Assembly: GCA_964372215.1 (NCBI GenBank)
Contig: CAYJQC010000055.1
Coordinates: 1-18,655, forward strand
Source of the DNA: DAIMFL01 sp964372215
GTDB taxonomy: Bacteria > Pseudomonadota > Alphaproteobacteria > Dongiales > Dongiaceae
Direction: 5' to 3'
DNA length: 18,655 nucleotides
Position numbers and translations under genes: made by a program. A model generated the notes under the pieces. It did no database searches. It was given only the letters and a program-made list of their open reading frames with translations, and had not been told where the DNA came from. Positions 1 through 6,500 of this stretch are shown piece by piece; the first letter of the stretch is position 1; every line of letters begins with the position of its first letter.

Positions 1-66
1 CCCCCCCCCCCCCCCCCCCCCCCCCCCGCCCCCCCCCCCCCCCCCCCCCCCCCGCGGCCCCCCCCC
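1..66. other. Near-homopolymeric C tract, probable contig-end sequencing artefact
   Basis: Sixty-two of the first 66 bases are C; only positions 28, 54, 56 and 57 are G. Read on the minus strand this is a poly-G run that begins in the middle of the otsB reading frame and would encode a polyglycine tail with no counterpart in trehalose phosphatases. Runs of spurious G at read ends are a known product of two-colour sequencing chemistry, where no signal is called G. I infer that true sequence begins at about position 67-72 and that the window starts at a contig terminus. Confidence 0.8.
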
Positions 67-521
67 GCCGCTTCCGCCGACGGCGCGCCACGATAGTGCA
101 GCGCAAGCGCGGCACCTTTGTCCTCGATCAGCACGCCGGGATGCGCCCCCGCGAACGCATCGAGCCGGCGCCGCATGTCGTCGGGCAGCCGGTCGCCGGC
201 AGCGCGGATCACCGTTCCGTCCGCCCGTCGCCGCTCGAGGCCATGGAGGCCGGCCGCCGGCAGGCCCGAAAGTTCGAACAGACGATCCAGGTCGGAGATC
301 GGCCGCCCGCTGACCAGCGCGACCGCGCCGAGCAGCCGCCGGCGCAGCCGGTCGAGCACGTCATGGAGCCTGGCCTCGACCCGAACCTCCTCGGGGGTTC
401 CGGCGATCTCGAGCAAGGTTCCATCGACGTCGAGGAACAGCGCCAAGCCCTCTGCGCTACGCGGCAGGGTCAAGGTCTGTTCGTCATCGGTCACGGGGTG
501 ATCGCTGTGGGCTTTGTTCAT
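1..521 (-). CDS. otsB: Trehalose-6-phosphate phosphatase, C-terminally truncated at the window edge
   Basis: This is the N-terminal part of a HAD-superfamily phosphatase that converts trehalose 6-phosphate to trehalose in the cytoplasm. From the ATG at 521 (minus strand) the protein reads MNKAHSDHPV, then the HAD motif I DVDGTLL at about residues 30-36, the SGRPISDLD segment (motif II region), the OtsB signature LHGLERR and then DKGAALALHYRGAP, which lines up closely with E. coli OtsB (AKGMAFALHYRQAP). Only about 150 residues are credible out of the usual 240-270; motifs III and IV (K and DD) are missing because the sequence runs into the poly-C tract. No strong ribosome binding site is seen before this ATG. 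An in-frame TTG lies 39 bases upstream. otsA is not in the window. The gene diverges from the alpha/beta hydrolase at 702. Confidence 0.88.
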   Translation of the reverse strand, partial: MNKAHSDHPVTDDEQTLTLPRSAEGLALFLDVDGTLLEIAGTPEEVRVEARLHDVLDRLRRRLLGAVALVSGRPISDLDRLFELSGLPAAGLHGLERRRADGTVIRAAGDRLPDDMRRRLDAFAGAHPGVLIEDKGAALALHYRGAPSAEAAGGGRGGGGGGGGAGGGGGGGG

Positions 522-701
522 CCAGTGCTTCGGCTGAAACGCGCCGACGAGCCGGGTCAAGCTGACCGAGCCGATCGGGGCGACACGCCATTGTCGCGGT
601 CGACGCCATGAATCACAACCCCCTTGGCCAAAACCGGCATTTCCGAACCGACGCGCAAGGGGTTGGTGGCCGGTATCTCCGCATGCGATAAGCGCGGTAT
701 C

Positions 702-1526
702 ATGCAGGCTGCACCTGAACCGACTGTCTCCCGTTGCTTCGTCACCGCCGGCGGCCACCGCCTGTGCGTCGAACGGATTGGACGCGGCGCCGCGCCGGCC
801 GATCTGCCGACGCTCGTGTTCCTGCACGAGGGGCTCGGCAGCATCCTGCACTGGCGCGACGTGCCGCGCCGGCTGGCGGACGCAACCGGCCTGCCGGCGC
901 TGGTCTACGACCGCTGGGGCTTCGGCAACTCCGAGCCGCTGCGGCTGCCGCGCCCGGATGACTATCTCGAGCGCGAAGCCGGCGAAGCCCTGCCCGACCT
1001 GCTCGCCGCCTGCGGCGTCGGCCGCCACATCCTGATCGGCCACAGCGACGGCGGCACCATTGCGCTGCTGCACGCGGCCCGGCAGCCCGCCGGCCTGCTG
1101 GGGGTGGCGACCGAGGCGGCGCATGTGTTCGTCGAGGACTGCACGATCGAGGGAATCGAGAGCGCCGTGACCGCCTGGCGCGAGACCGACCTGGCGCGCC
1201 GCCTGGCCCGCTATCACGGCGACAAGGCCGAGAGCGTGTTTCGCGGCTGGGCGGAGACCTGGCTGCGGCCCGGCTTCCGCGGCTGGCGGATGGTCGACCG
1301 CCTGCCGGCGATCGATTGTCCCTGCCTGGTCATCCAGGGCATCGACGACATGTATGGCACCCGGGCGCAGGTCGAGGCGATCACCGGGGGCGTCGCCGGC
1401 CCGGCAGAGGCCCTGCTGGTGCCGGATTGCGGACATGCCCCGCATCTCGAGGCGCCCGACGTCGTGCTGCCGGCGATCGCCGGCTTCGTACATCGCCTGC
1501 TCGCCGGCCGGCACGGCGCGGGCTAG
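702..1526 (+). CDS. Alpha/beta hydrolase fold protein
   Basis: A 274-residue cytoplasmic serine hydrolase of the alpha/beta fold, of the usual length for single-domain members. The catalytic triad is visible: nucleophile Ser115 in GHSDGG (the G-x-S-x-G elbow), an acid at Asp215 or Asp216 in QGIDDMYGT, and His245 in CGHAPHLEAP. The HEGLGS segment near residue 42 is the HG-type oxyanion-hole loop. The ATG at 702 was chosen because the family-like sequence begins soon after it; an in-frame TTG at 624 would add 26 residues without family character. No clear Shine-Dalgarno precedes either. The stop overlaps the stop of the convergent permease by four bases. Substrate cannot be told from sequence; esterase or C-C hydrolase are both possible. 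Confidence 0.85.
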   Translation: MQAAPEPTVSRCFVTAGGHRLCVERIGRGAAPADLPTLVFLHEGLGSILHWRDVPRRLADATGLPALVYDRWGFGNSEPLRLPRPDDYLEREAGEALPDLLAACGVGRHILIGHSDGGTIALLHAARQPAGLLGVATEAAHVFVEDCTIEGIESAVTAWRETDLARRLARYHGDKAESVFRGWAETWLRPGFRGWRMVDRLPAIDCPCLVIQGIDDMYGTRAQVEAITGGVAGPAEALLVPDCGHAPHLEAPDVVLPAIAGFVHRLLAGRHGAG

Positions 1527-2425
1527 CGGGTGCCCGGCGCCAGCGCGCGCCGCGCCCGGAATTCGTCGAGTCCTTCCACCAGGCCAGCGGCGATGATGAG
1601 TACGCAACCCAGGGCTTCCCTCAGCCCGAACGGCTCGTCGGTCAGCAGAGCGGCGCTCGCCGCCGCAGCGATCACCTCCAGCAGCAGCAGGATGCCGACC
1701 CGGCCGGCGTCGAGCCGCGCCGCCCCCCAGAGCAACATCCAGGTCACCGGGATCTGCCAGGCCAGGCAGGCCAGCAGCGGCAAGGCCGACCGGTCGAGCG
1801 ACAGCCCGGCAGGGAGTGGCCCGGCCGGCAACAGCAGCGCCAGGCCGAGGGTGGCGATCCCGGCGAAGACGCAGTTCAGGAAGGTCTTCTCCAATCCGCC
1901 GACGCCCAGCGCCCTTCGACTGCTGACCGCGGCGAACGCAAACAGCAGGCCCGACGCCAACGCCAGCCACTCGGCGGACGAGCGCGGCAGCGGCACGCCG
2001 CTCTCCAGACCGAGGACGACGGCGGCGCCGGCAAGGCCGAGCAGAATCGACACTGCGCGCAGGAGGCGCACCGGATCGCGGAAGAGCAGCGCCCCGAGCG
2101 CGGTGCCCCAGATCGGCGAGAGATAGAACAGCAGGGTGACACGAACCACGTCGCCGGCAATGAGCGCGTGGTTCCAGGCGGCGAAGGCAACGCCGGAGAA
2201 CAACCCGATCAACAGCAGGTCGCGGCCGCCGCGCCGCAGCCGCCCGCGGTCGCGCAGCATGAATGGCGCCAGCACCGCGGTGGCCACGCCGAACAGCGCG
2301 ACACCGGCCCAGTCGCCGCGGAGGCCGCTGCTCTCGAGCCAGCGCAGCGGAATCCACCAGACTCCCCACAAGACGCCGGAGCCGGCCACGACCAGCGAAG
2401 GGACGAGCGTGTGCACCGGCAGCAT
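1523..2425 (-). CDS. DMT-superfamily permease with two EamA domains
   Basis: A 300-residue inner-membrane protein with about ten hydrophobic helices arranged as two EamA repeats, typical of drug/metabolite transporters that export amino acids or other metabolites. The first helix contains GVLWGVWWIPLRW. The C-terminal half has LLLWGAARLDAGRVGILLLL followed by TDEPFGLREALGCVLIIAG-like sequence, matching the end of EamA domain 2 (the canonical form is E-x-x-x-x-x-x-x-G-x-x-L-I). The ATG at 2425 directly precedes the first membrane segment; the open frame continues upstream to 2821 but that part is a shadow of the DUF599 gene. It begins 29 bases after the stop of the DUF599 gene, so the two are probably cotranscribed. 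Substrate unknown. Confidence 0.87.
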   Translation of the reverse strand: MLPVHTLVPSLVVAGSGVLWGVWWIPLRWLESSGLRGDWAGVALFGVATAVLAPFMLRDRGRLRRGGRDLLLIGLFSGVAFAAWNHALIAGDVVRVTLLFYLSPIWGTALGALLFRDPVRLLRAVSILLGLAGAAVVLGLESGVPLPRSSAEWLALASGLLFAFAAVSSRRALGVGGLEKTFLNCVFAGIATLGLALLLPAGPLPAGLSLDRSALPLLACLAWQIPVTWMLLWGAARLDAGRVGILLLLEVIAAAASAALLTDEPFGLREALGCVLIIAAGLVEGLDEFRARRALAPGTR

Positions 2426-2454
2426 GAAAATACGCGGGCTCAGGAAGCGTGGCT

Positions 2455-2784
2455 CTAGAGACCGAGCGGGCCGCCGGGCTCGAGATGGCCCCGTATGGCG
2501 CGGAAGGTTCGCGACGGGAGCTGGCGACGCAGCAGCACCAGCATGGTGGTCGACGCAAAGAACGACACGCCGTGCATGAGGTTGCCGCCCAGGCTGGCAT
2601 CGGCGATGCGGTTCTCGCGGCCGAGCATCTGCACCATCCAGCCCGTGCGGACGTCCTTCATATACTGGTTCAGTCCGACACGGCCGCGCAGCAGCCGGTC
2701 CATCACGAGGCGGTAGCCGGCCCATACGGCAAGCAACCAGGCCAAGGCCGCCAAGTCGATCGCGGGAATCTCGTCCAGCACCAC
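2455..2784 (-). CDS. DUF599-like membrane protein, apparently missing its C-terminal half
   Basis: The 109-residue product has one hydrophobic segment near residues 10-26 (LAALAWLLAVWAGYRLVMD), then the family-like core NQYMKDVRTGWMVQMLGREN, IADASLGGNLMHG and SFFASTTMLVLL. These resemble the first half of DUF599 proteins, which are normally about 220-240 residues with four membrane segments. Here the second half is absent: after FFASTTMLVLL the sequence turns polar (RRQLPSRTFRAIRGHLEPGG) and stops. GTG at 2784 is used because GGGAGGGGG lies at good spacing upstream and the family similarity starts there; the next codon is also GTG. No ATG is available in frame near it. The other two frames show no continuation of the family. 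It may be a decaying gene or a short variant. Function of the family is unknown. Confidence 0.65.
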   Translation of the reverse strand: MVLDEIPAIDLAALAWLLAVWAGYRLVMDRLLRGRVGLNQYMKDVRTGWMVQMLGRENRIADASLGGNLMHGVSFFASTTMLVLLRRQLPSRTFRAIRGHLEPGGPLGL

Positions 2785-2863
2785 ACACCCCCTCCCACCC
2801 GTCGACGCCAGTATGGCGCATCTCTCGAGTCGGCGGCCAGCGGCCGCGGCACCGGCACGACGC

Positions 2864-2897
2864 AAAATGCCGCCCCGAATGAATATCGGGGCGGCAT
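2864..2897 (-). terminator. Intrinsic terminator of hsp20
   Basis: A perfect 12-bp inverted repeat, ATGCCGCCCCGA (2867-2878) and TCGGGGCGGCAT (2886-2897), with a 7-base loop. On the minus strand the stem is followed by TTTT (starting inside the arm at 2867). It lies 36 bases past the hsp20 stop, so it ends that transcript and separates it from the DUF599/permease pair. Confidence 0.85.
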
Positions 2898-2932
2898 GCC
2901 GGAGCCAGCTTCGACGCGTGGCGGAGCGGAGA

Positions 2933-3463
2933 CTATTTCGCCTTGATCGAGATCTTCTTCGCCTGGCTCGCGGCCTGCGGGCTCTTTGGCAGGGTGATCT
3001 TGAGGATGCCCTTCTCGAACTTCGCGTCGATCTTGTTCTCTTCGACGCCATCGGGCAGCCGGAAAGAGCGCTGGAACGAGCCGTAGCGCCGCTCCGACAG
3101 GTAGTACTGCTTGCCCTTCTCCTCTCGTTCGTCCTTCTTCTCGCCCCGCAGGGTGAGCACGCCGTCCGACAGGCTGACGTCGATGTTGTCCTCGCTCATG
3201 CCGGGAAGCTCGGCGGAGATTTCGAACGCCTCGTCGGTTTCGGCGACGTCGACGCTCGGGGTCATCGCGCCACCCCCGGCTCCAAACAGCGGCTCCCAAT
3301 CGACGGCGCGCCGGCCGAACGGAGACAGCGCGAACCCGCGCGAGAAGTCGTCGAACAGGCGGTCGATCTCGCGGTGCAGGGAGCCCAGCGGGAAACCGCC
3401 GCGCGCCGGCTCAGGCGCCTTGCCGGGAGACGCCGCTGGAACCTTGGAGCCTGGTTCAGCCAT
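2933..3463 (-). CDS. hsp20: Small heat-shock protein (Hsp20/alpha-crystallin family)
   Basis: A 176-residue ATP-independent holdase that binds unfolding proteins in the cytoplasm. Domains in order: a Gly/Pro-rich N terminus, a helix LHREIDRLFDDFSRGF at about residues 28-43, the alpha-crystallin domain from about TPSVDVAETDEAFEISAELPG to the GILKITLPK strand (A-x-x-x-G-V/I-L-x-x-x-x-P signature seen as FEKGILKITLPK), and a short Lys-rich tail. The pattern SERRYGSFQRSFRLPDGV is typical of class A proteobacterial Hsp20. The ATG at 3463 follows GGAGGAGG at 7-base spacing. It lies 110 bases downstream of the sigma factor stop and has its own terminator. A perfect FNR-type box overlaps that stop codon, and an inverted repeat lies in the leader just before the ribosome binding site. 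Confidence 0.95.
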   Translation of the reverse strand: MAEPGSKVPAASPGKAPEPARGGFPLGSLHREIDRLFDDFSRGFALSPFGRRAVDWEPLFGAGGGAMTPSVDVAETDEAFEISAELPGMSEDNIDVSLSDGVLTLRGEKKDEREEKGKQYYLSERRYGSFQRSFRLPDGVEENKIDAKFEKGILKITLPKSPQAASQAKKISIKAK

Positions 3464-3484
3464 CGCCTGTCCTCCTCCAGATTT

Positions 3485-3520
3485 CGGTCTGCAACGTCTG
3501 GCGCACCGCCTCGCAGACCG
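3485..3520 (-). promoter_or_regulatory. Stem-loop in the hsp20 leader, next to the ribosome binding site
   Basis: On the minus strand GGTCTGC-containing arm CGGTCTGC (3520-3513) pairs perfectly with GCAGACCG (3492-3485), an 8-bp stem with a 20-base loop. The stem ends about seven bases before GGAGGAGG (3478-3471). A second, mutually exclusive pairing is possible: CCAGA (3501-3497, in the loop) with TCTGG (3481-3477), which touches the start of the ribosome binding site. The repeats are seen; that they act as an RNA thermometer, as ROSE elements do for many alphaproteobacterial small heat-shock genes, is inference, and the canonical ROSE core is not evident. Confidence 0.45.
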
Positions 3521-3563
3521 CGTCCATCCCATGGCAGTTTCATGGGTTCAAGAGCTCATTGCC

Positions 3564-3577
3564 TTGATCCAAATCAA
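3564..3577. promoter_or_regulatory. Perfect FNR/FixK-type operator upstream of hsp20
   Basis: TTGATCCAAATCAA matches the FNR/Anr/FixK consensus TTGAT-N4-ATCAA at every defined position. It overlaps the TGA stop of the sigma factor (3574-3576) and its centre is 107 bases upstream of the hsp20 ATG. If the box acts at the usual class II position of -41.5, transcription would start near 3529, giving a leader of about 65 bases that contains the stem-loop at 3485-3520. The match is seen; regulation by an FNR-family protein is inferred. Confidence 0.7.
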
Positions 3578-4485
3578 CCCCAGGCGGCCGCGGCGAGGCG
3601 CGCTGGCGGCACGATCTCCGCCTGCAGCTTCTCCAGCGCCCGCGCCTCGATCTGGCGCACCCGCTCGCGCGAAATCCTGTAGCGCTGCGAGAGTTCCTCG
3701 AGGGTCAGGGGCTCGTCACGCAACCGGCGCTCCCGTACGATATCGCGCTCCCGCGGGTTCAGCCGATCGAAGCCCCGGGTCAGCATCGAGCGTCGCTTGG
3801 CCAACTCGTCACGCTCGGCGACGATCGACTCCGGATCCGGACCGTCGTCGACCAAATGATCCAGCCACTCGTCCGTGCCGTCGATGCCGATGGCGCGATT
3901 GAGCGAGGCGTCGCCGGCCAGCATGCGACGATTCATCTCGACGACATCGGTTTCCGGCACGTCCAGCTGCCGGGCGATTTCGGCCACGGCGTCGGCCGGG
4001 AGATCGCCCTCGCCGAGCTCGCCGAGCTGCGCCTTGGTCCGCCGCAGGTTGTAGAACAGCTTCTTCTGCGCGGCCGTGGTGCCCATCTTGACCAACGACT
4101 GCGAGCGCAGAACGTAGTCCTGCACCTGGGCCCGGATCCACCAGGTCGCATAGGTGGAGAGCCGCACGCCGCGCTCGGGGTCGAAGCGATCGAGCGCCTG
4201 CATCAACCCGAGATAGCCTTCGGCGACCAGCTCGGCCAGCGGCAGGCCGTAGCCGAGATAGCCGCGCGCGATGCGGATCACCAGCCGGATATGGCTGCCC
4301 ACCAGCCGCTCGGCCGCGGCCGCGTCACCGTCGGTCTTGAACCGGACCAGCAGTTCGCGCTCCTCTTCGGGCGCCAACATGGCGTGGCGCCGGGCAGCCG
4401 CGATCAGCGGCCCGAGATCGTTGGCGGGACGCGAGGCAGCGGCAGCCGGGCTGCGGGTGGCGGTGGCGTTGGTCTGCACGGTCAT
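3574..4485 (-). CDS. rpoH: RpoH-family (heat-shock) RNA polymerase sigma factor
   Basis: A 303-residue group 3 sigma factor that directs RNA polymerase to heat-shock-type promoters. Region 2 runs from about residue 58 to 128 and includes VGSHIRLVIRIARGY, LVAEGYLGLMQALDRFDP (core binding, -10 recognition) and LSTYATWWIRAQVQDYVL. The RpoH box is clear at residues 140-153 (QKKLFYNLRRTKAQ; E. coli has QRKLFFNLRKTKQ). The GDASLN segment at 191-196 and LVDDGPDPE are typical of RpoH. Region 4 ends in a helix-turn-helix, LTLEELSQRYRISRERVRQIEARAL, at about 260-284. The ATG at 4485 follows GGGAGAGAG; the frame stays open to 4848 but the added residues are not sigma-like. Alphaproteobacteria often have two RpoH paralogues and the class of this one cannot be settled. 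The stop codon lies in an FNR-type box; hsp20 follows. Confidence 0.93.
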   Translation of the reverse strand: MTVQTNATATRSPAAAASRPANDLGPLIAAARRHAMLAPEEERELLVRFKTDGDAAAAERLVGSHIRLVIRIARGYLGYGLPLAELVAEGYLGLMQALDRFDPERGVRLSTYATWWIRAQVQDYVLRSQSLVKMGTTAAQKKLFYNLRRTKAQLGELGEGDLPADAVAEIARQLDVPETDVVEMNRRMLAGDASLNRAIGIDGTDEWLDHLVDDGPDPESIVAERDELAKRRSMLTRGFDRLNPRERDIVRERRLRDEPLTLEELSQRYRISRERVRQIEARALEKLQAEIVPPARLAAAAWG

Positions 4486-4628
4486 TTGCTCTCTCCCGTC
4501 TCGGGTGCCGATACTTCCCGCGGAGAACCGTCGACCGACGCCTGTGTGTCGATTCGCGTTCCCCGCGGTCTTGCTCTTGGAAGGGCGCCGGATCGCTGGC
4601 CCCCATGGCCCCTGCCCGCTCCGGCACT

Positions 4629-4661
4629 TATATAGGTTGGAACGGAGGGCGAACATTTCAA
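4629..4661 (-). promoter_or_regulatory. Possible sigma-70-like promoter for rpoH
   Basis: On the minus strand TTGAAA (4661-4656) and TATATA (4634-4629) are separated by 21 bases, longer than the usual 16-18, so this is a weak candidate. It would give a leader of roughly 135 bases before the rpoH ATG. The -35 is preceded by C (CTTGAAA), as in heat-shock promoters, but no CCCCAT-like element follows at the proper distance. Confidence 0.35.
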
Positions 4662-4664
4662 GCG

Positions 4665-4673
4665 TTATCCACA
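4665..4673 (+). promoter_or_regulatory. Perfect DnaA box upstream of rpoH
   Basis: TTATCCACA is an exact match to the DnaA 9-mer consensus TTATNCACA. It sits in the 238-base gap between the sigma factor and the next gene, four bases upstream of the candidate -35 element. E. coli rpoH is also known to carry DnaA boxes in its promoter region, which makes the location suggestive; a single site could still be chance. Confidence 0.45.
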
Positions 4674-4723
4674 GGCGAATCCCGGGCTGCGCCCCTGCTG
4701 CTGCCATCAGCCGCTGAGGCGGT

Positions 4724-6016
4724 TCACTCCAATGCGGCAGGAACCCGGCCGGCATACTCGACATCGAGCCGCCCATCGCGGACCGAGCACCAGGCATTCG
4801 CCGGATCGATGGCGACCGCCTCGCCCAGCGACAGGGCGTCGCCGACATGGAGCTCGCTGCTGGCGATCAGCCGCTCCTGGCGCGTGCCATCGTCGCTGTC
4901 GCTGTAGACCACCGCGATGCGCTCGAACGGTTCGGGCAGTGCGATGCGCAGGGTGATCGGCCCGTCCGGGCTGTCCTGGCGACGATCGATCACTTTCGGC
5001 AGATCGACAGGATCGCCGTAGGCCGGGAACACGGCGCCGTCGCCGACCCTCACCGCCCATTGCTTCGGCGGTTCCACCAGCTCGCCGCAGAACGGCATGC
5101 CGACGCCCGGCGCCGCCCAGATCTCCAGGTGATCGTCGAGCACCCAGTTCGACGCCCCGCTCTGCCAGCGGTCGTCGCCGACGGTGACCAGCAGCTCGGA
5201 CTCCGAGACGGCGAGCAGAAGCATCCAGGCATCTTCGGGATGGCCGTCCTCGCCGTGGACCACGAAGCCGCGCCAACCGCTGGAATCGACGAGTGTGGCG
5301 CAGCTGCCGAGCTCGGGCAGCGGCGTCAGCGCGCTGCTGGGCAGGCTGACCAGCGGAATCGGGTCGTGGGCATGGCTGGCCTGATCGAGCGGACAGCCGA
5401 GCGCGATCCCATTCTCCGGAGCCGGTTCGACAGGCTCGCCGTTCGCATCACAGAGATCGCCGCGCGCCTGCACGCGGCCAGCGAATTTGCGCCAGTCCCA
5501 CTGCCAGTGGTCGAACATGGTGGACAGGGTGTGATAGCTGCAGCTTTCCTGGGTCAGCTCGAAGAACGGCGACAGGCTGTATGCGGTGGTGTTTTCCCAG
5601 CGCCAGGCCGAGCCACCGGACTGGACATGGGTGAGCCGATTGTCGCGGATCGCGACCTCGTCCTCGCCGATCTGCGCTGCGCCGTAGCCGTCGTTGCACA
5701 GCTCCAGCACCAGCCGTCGCTCGGCTTCGGCGGCCTCGTCGCGCACGATCAGCCAGAACTGCCGGCGATAGGGCGTGCAACCGAACCCGTCGGCATTGCC
5801 CCGCTCGTCGATGGCCAGTTCGTACACGGCGAGCCGGCGGTTCTGTGCATCGCGTCCGGCGGCACTGACCTCGATCAGACGGCAATCGTCGCGCCCCGCA
5901 CAGAGCTCCCGGGCCACCTTGCGGTCCGCGAATGTGGTGCCGGCGTTGGCAACATCGAGGCAACTCAACAGAGCCAATGCGGCTACGGCGGAAAGCGTGG
6001 CAGCGGTGTGACGCAT
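4724..6016 (-). CDS. Exported cysteine-rich protein of unknown function
   Basis: A 430-residue protein I do not recognise. It starts with a signal peptide: MRHTAATLS followed by a hydrophobic stretch AVAALALL and an ANA-G cleavage site near residue 26. A lipobox-like LLSC at residues 16-19 leaves lipoprotein processing open. After the signal peptide there are ten cysteines (an even number, spread from CAGRDDC to the C-terminal NAWCSV), which fits disulphide bonding in the periplasm. No membrane segment follows. The sequence is acidic and rich in Trp (for example HWQWDWRKF), with no nucleotide-binding or catalytic motif visible. The ATG at 6016 is supported by GTGGAGAAG just upstream. It is followed after 238 bases by rpoH and is probably a single-gene transcript. 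Confidence 0.8.
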   Translation of the reverse strand: MRHTAATLSAVAALALLSCLDVANAGTTFADRKVARELCAGRDDCRLIEVSAAGRDAQNRRLAVYELAIDERGNADGFGCTPYRRQFWLIVRDEAAEAERRLVLELCNDGYGAAQIGEDEVAIRDNRLTHVQSGGSAWRWENTTAYSLSPFFELTQESCSYHTLSTMFDHWQWDWRKFAGRVQARGDLCDANGEPVEPAPENGIALGCPLDQASHAHDPIPLVSLPSSALTPLPELGSCATLVDSSGWRGFVVHGEDGHPEDAWMLLLAVSESELLVTVGDDRWQSGASNWVLDDHLEIWAAPGVGMPFCGELVEPPKQWAVRVGDGAVFPAYGDPVDLPKVIDRRQDSPDGPITLRIALPEPFERIAVVYSDSDDGTRQERLIASSELHVGDALSLGEAVAIDPANAWCSVRDGRLDVEYAGRVPAALE

Positions 6017-6285
6017 GTCTTCTCCACGAGATCGGCGATCTTGCCACGACTGCGGCCCGGCCCGCGTCGGAGGCGGCAGGCAACAGCCGTGGCTCTACCG
6101 CTACCCCAGCCGGGCGGTGGGCCGCCGGGGTCGCCAACGACAACGCGGCAACTCCGGCAGCGGCCACGCTGGCGATGACGGTGGCGACGATCGGCACGGC
6201 CGACCAGGGTCCGGGGGCGACGCGCCCGGCACCATTCCGTCGGTCGACGATGACGGCACGCCGGACCAGGGTAGCGGCGACTTCT
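6017..6285. other. Upstream region without a supportable gene
   Basis: Several frames are open here. A 90-codon plus-strand frame (6015-6287) starts opposite the ATG of the exported protein and ends in acidic low-complexity sequence (SVDDDGTPDQGSGDF). Another plus-strand frame contains VANDNAATPAAATLAM. A minus-strand frame starting with GTG at 6197 begins with signal-peptide-like sequence. None has a ribosome binding site or a recognisable domain, and high GC keeps all frames open by chance. I call no gene; a decayed small gene is possible. Confidence 0.5.
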
Positions 6286-6335
6286 AGGGCACGATCCGAT
6301 CAGGATGAATCGACCTGATCGGTGAATCGTGCCCT
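6286..6335. repeat. Imperfect palindromic element, copy 1
   Basis: AGGGCACGATCCGATCAGG (6286-6304) pairs with 6314-6335, whose sequence is CCTGATCGG, then an extra TGA, then ATCGTGCCCT. The arms match apart from the three-base bulge, with a 9-base loop. Its right arm shares GATTCACCGATC (in complement) with the left arm of the second palindrome 14 bases away. It lies between the exported protein and the glutamate synthase operon. Confidence 0.75.
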
Positions 6336-6348
6336 TCCTTCGATAGAG

Positions 6349-6400
6349 TAGAGCGTGATTCACCGATCGAACCGAGCGGGTTCGATCGGATCACGCTCTA
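6349..6400. repeat. Imperfect palindromic element, copy 2
   Basis: TAGAGCGTGAT (6349-6359), a three-base TCA bulge, and CCGATCGAACC (6363-6373) pair with GGTTCGATCGG (6379-6389) and ATCACGCTCTA (6390-6400), a 22-bp stem around a 5-base loop. The outer AGAGCGTGAT...ATCACGCTCT form resembles the short dispersed palindromes common in alphaproteobacterial intergenic DNA. Both copies have the same TCA/TGA bulge, on opposite arms. Confidence 0.75.
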
Positions 6401-6500
6401 GGCTGCCCCGTTCAACCGACTGCCAGGTAACGCCGGGCCGCGATCACGCCAGGGCGCCCATCCTCGGCCCACGCTACGCGACGCATGATGGGCGGCAGTG

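Noticed and set aside
1..66. C-rich tract as a G-quadruplex or i-motif element
   Set aside because: It interrupts a conserved coding frame at the very end of the sequence; an artefact is the simpler explanation.
3539..3552. CTTGAA followed by CCATG on the minus strand as an RpoH-type promoter for hsp20
   Set aside because: No CCCCAT-like -10 lies at the 13-15 base spacing such promoters need, so the resemblance is partial.
5932..6318. Small plus-strand gene containing VANDNAATPAAATLAM
   Set aside because: It starts inside the exported protein gene, has no ribosome binding site or domain, and neighbouring frames look equally open.
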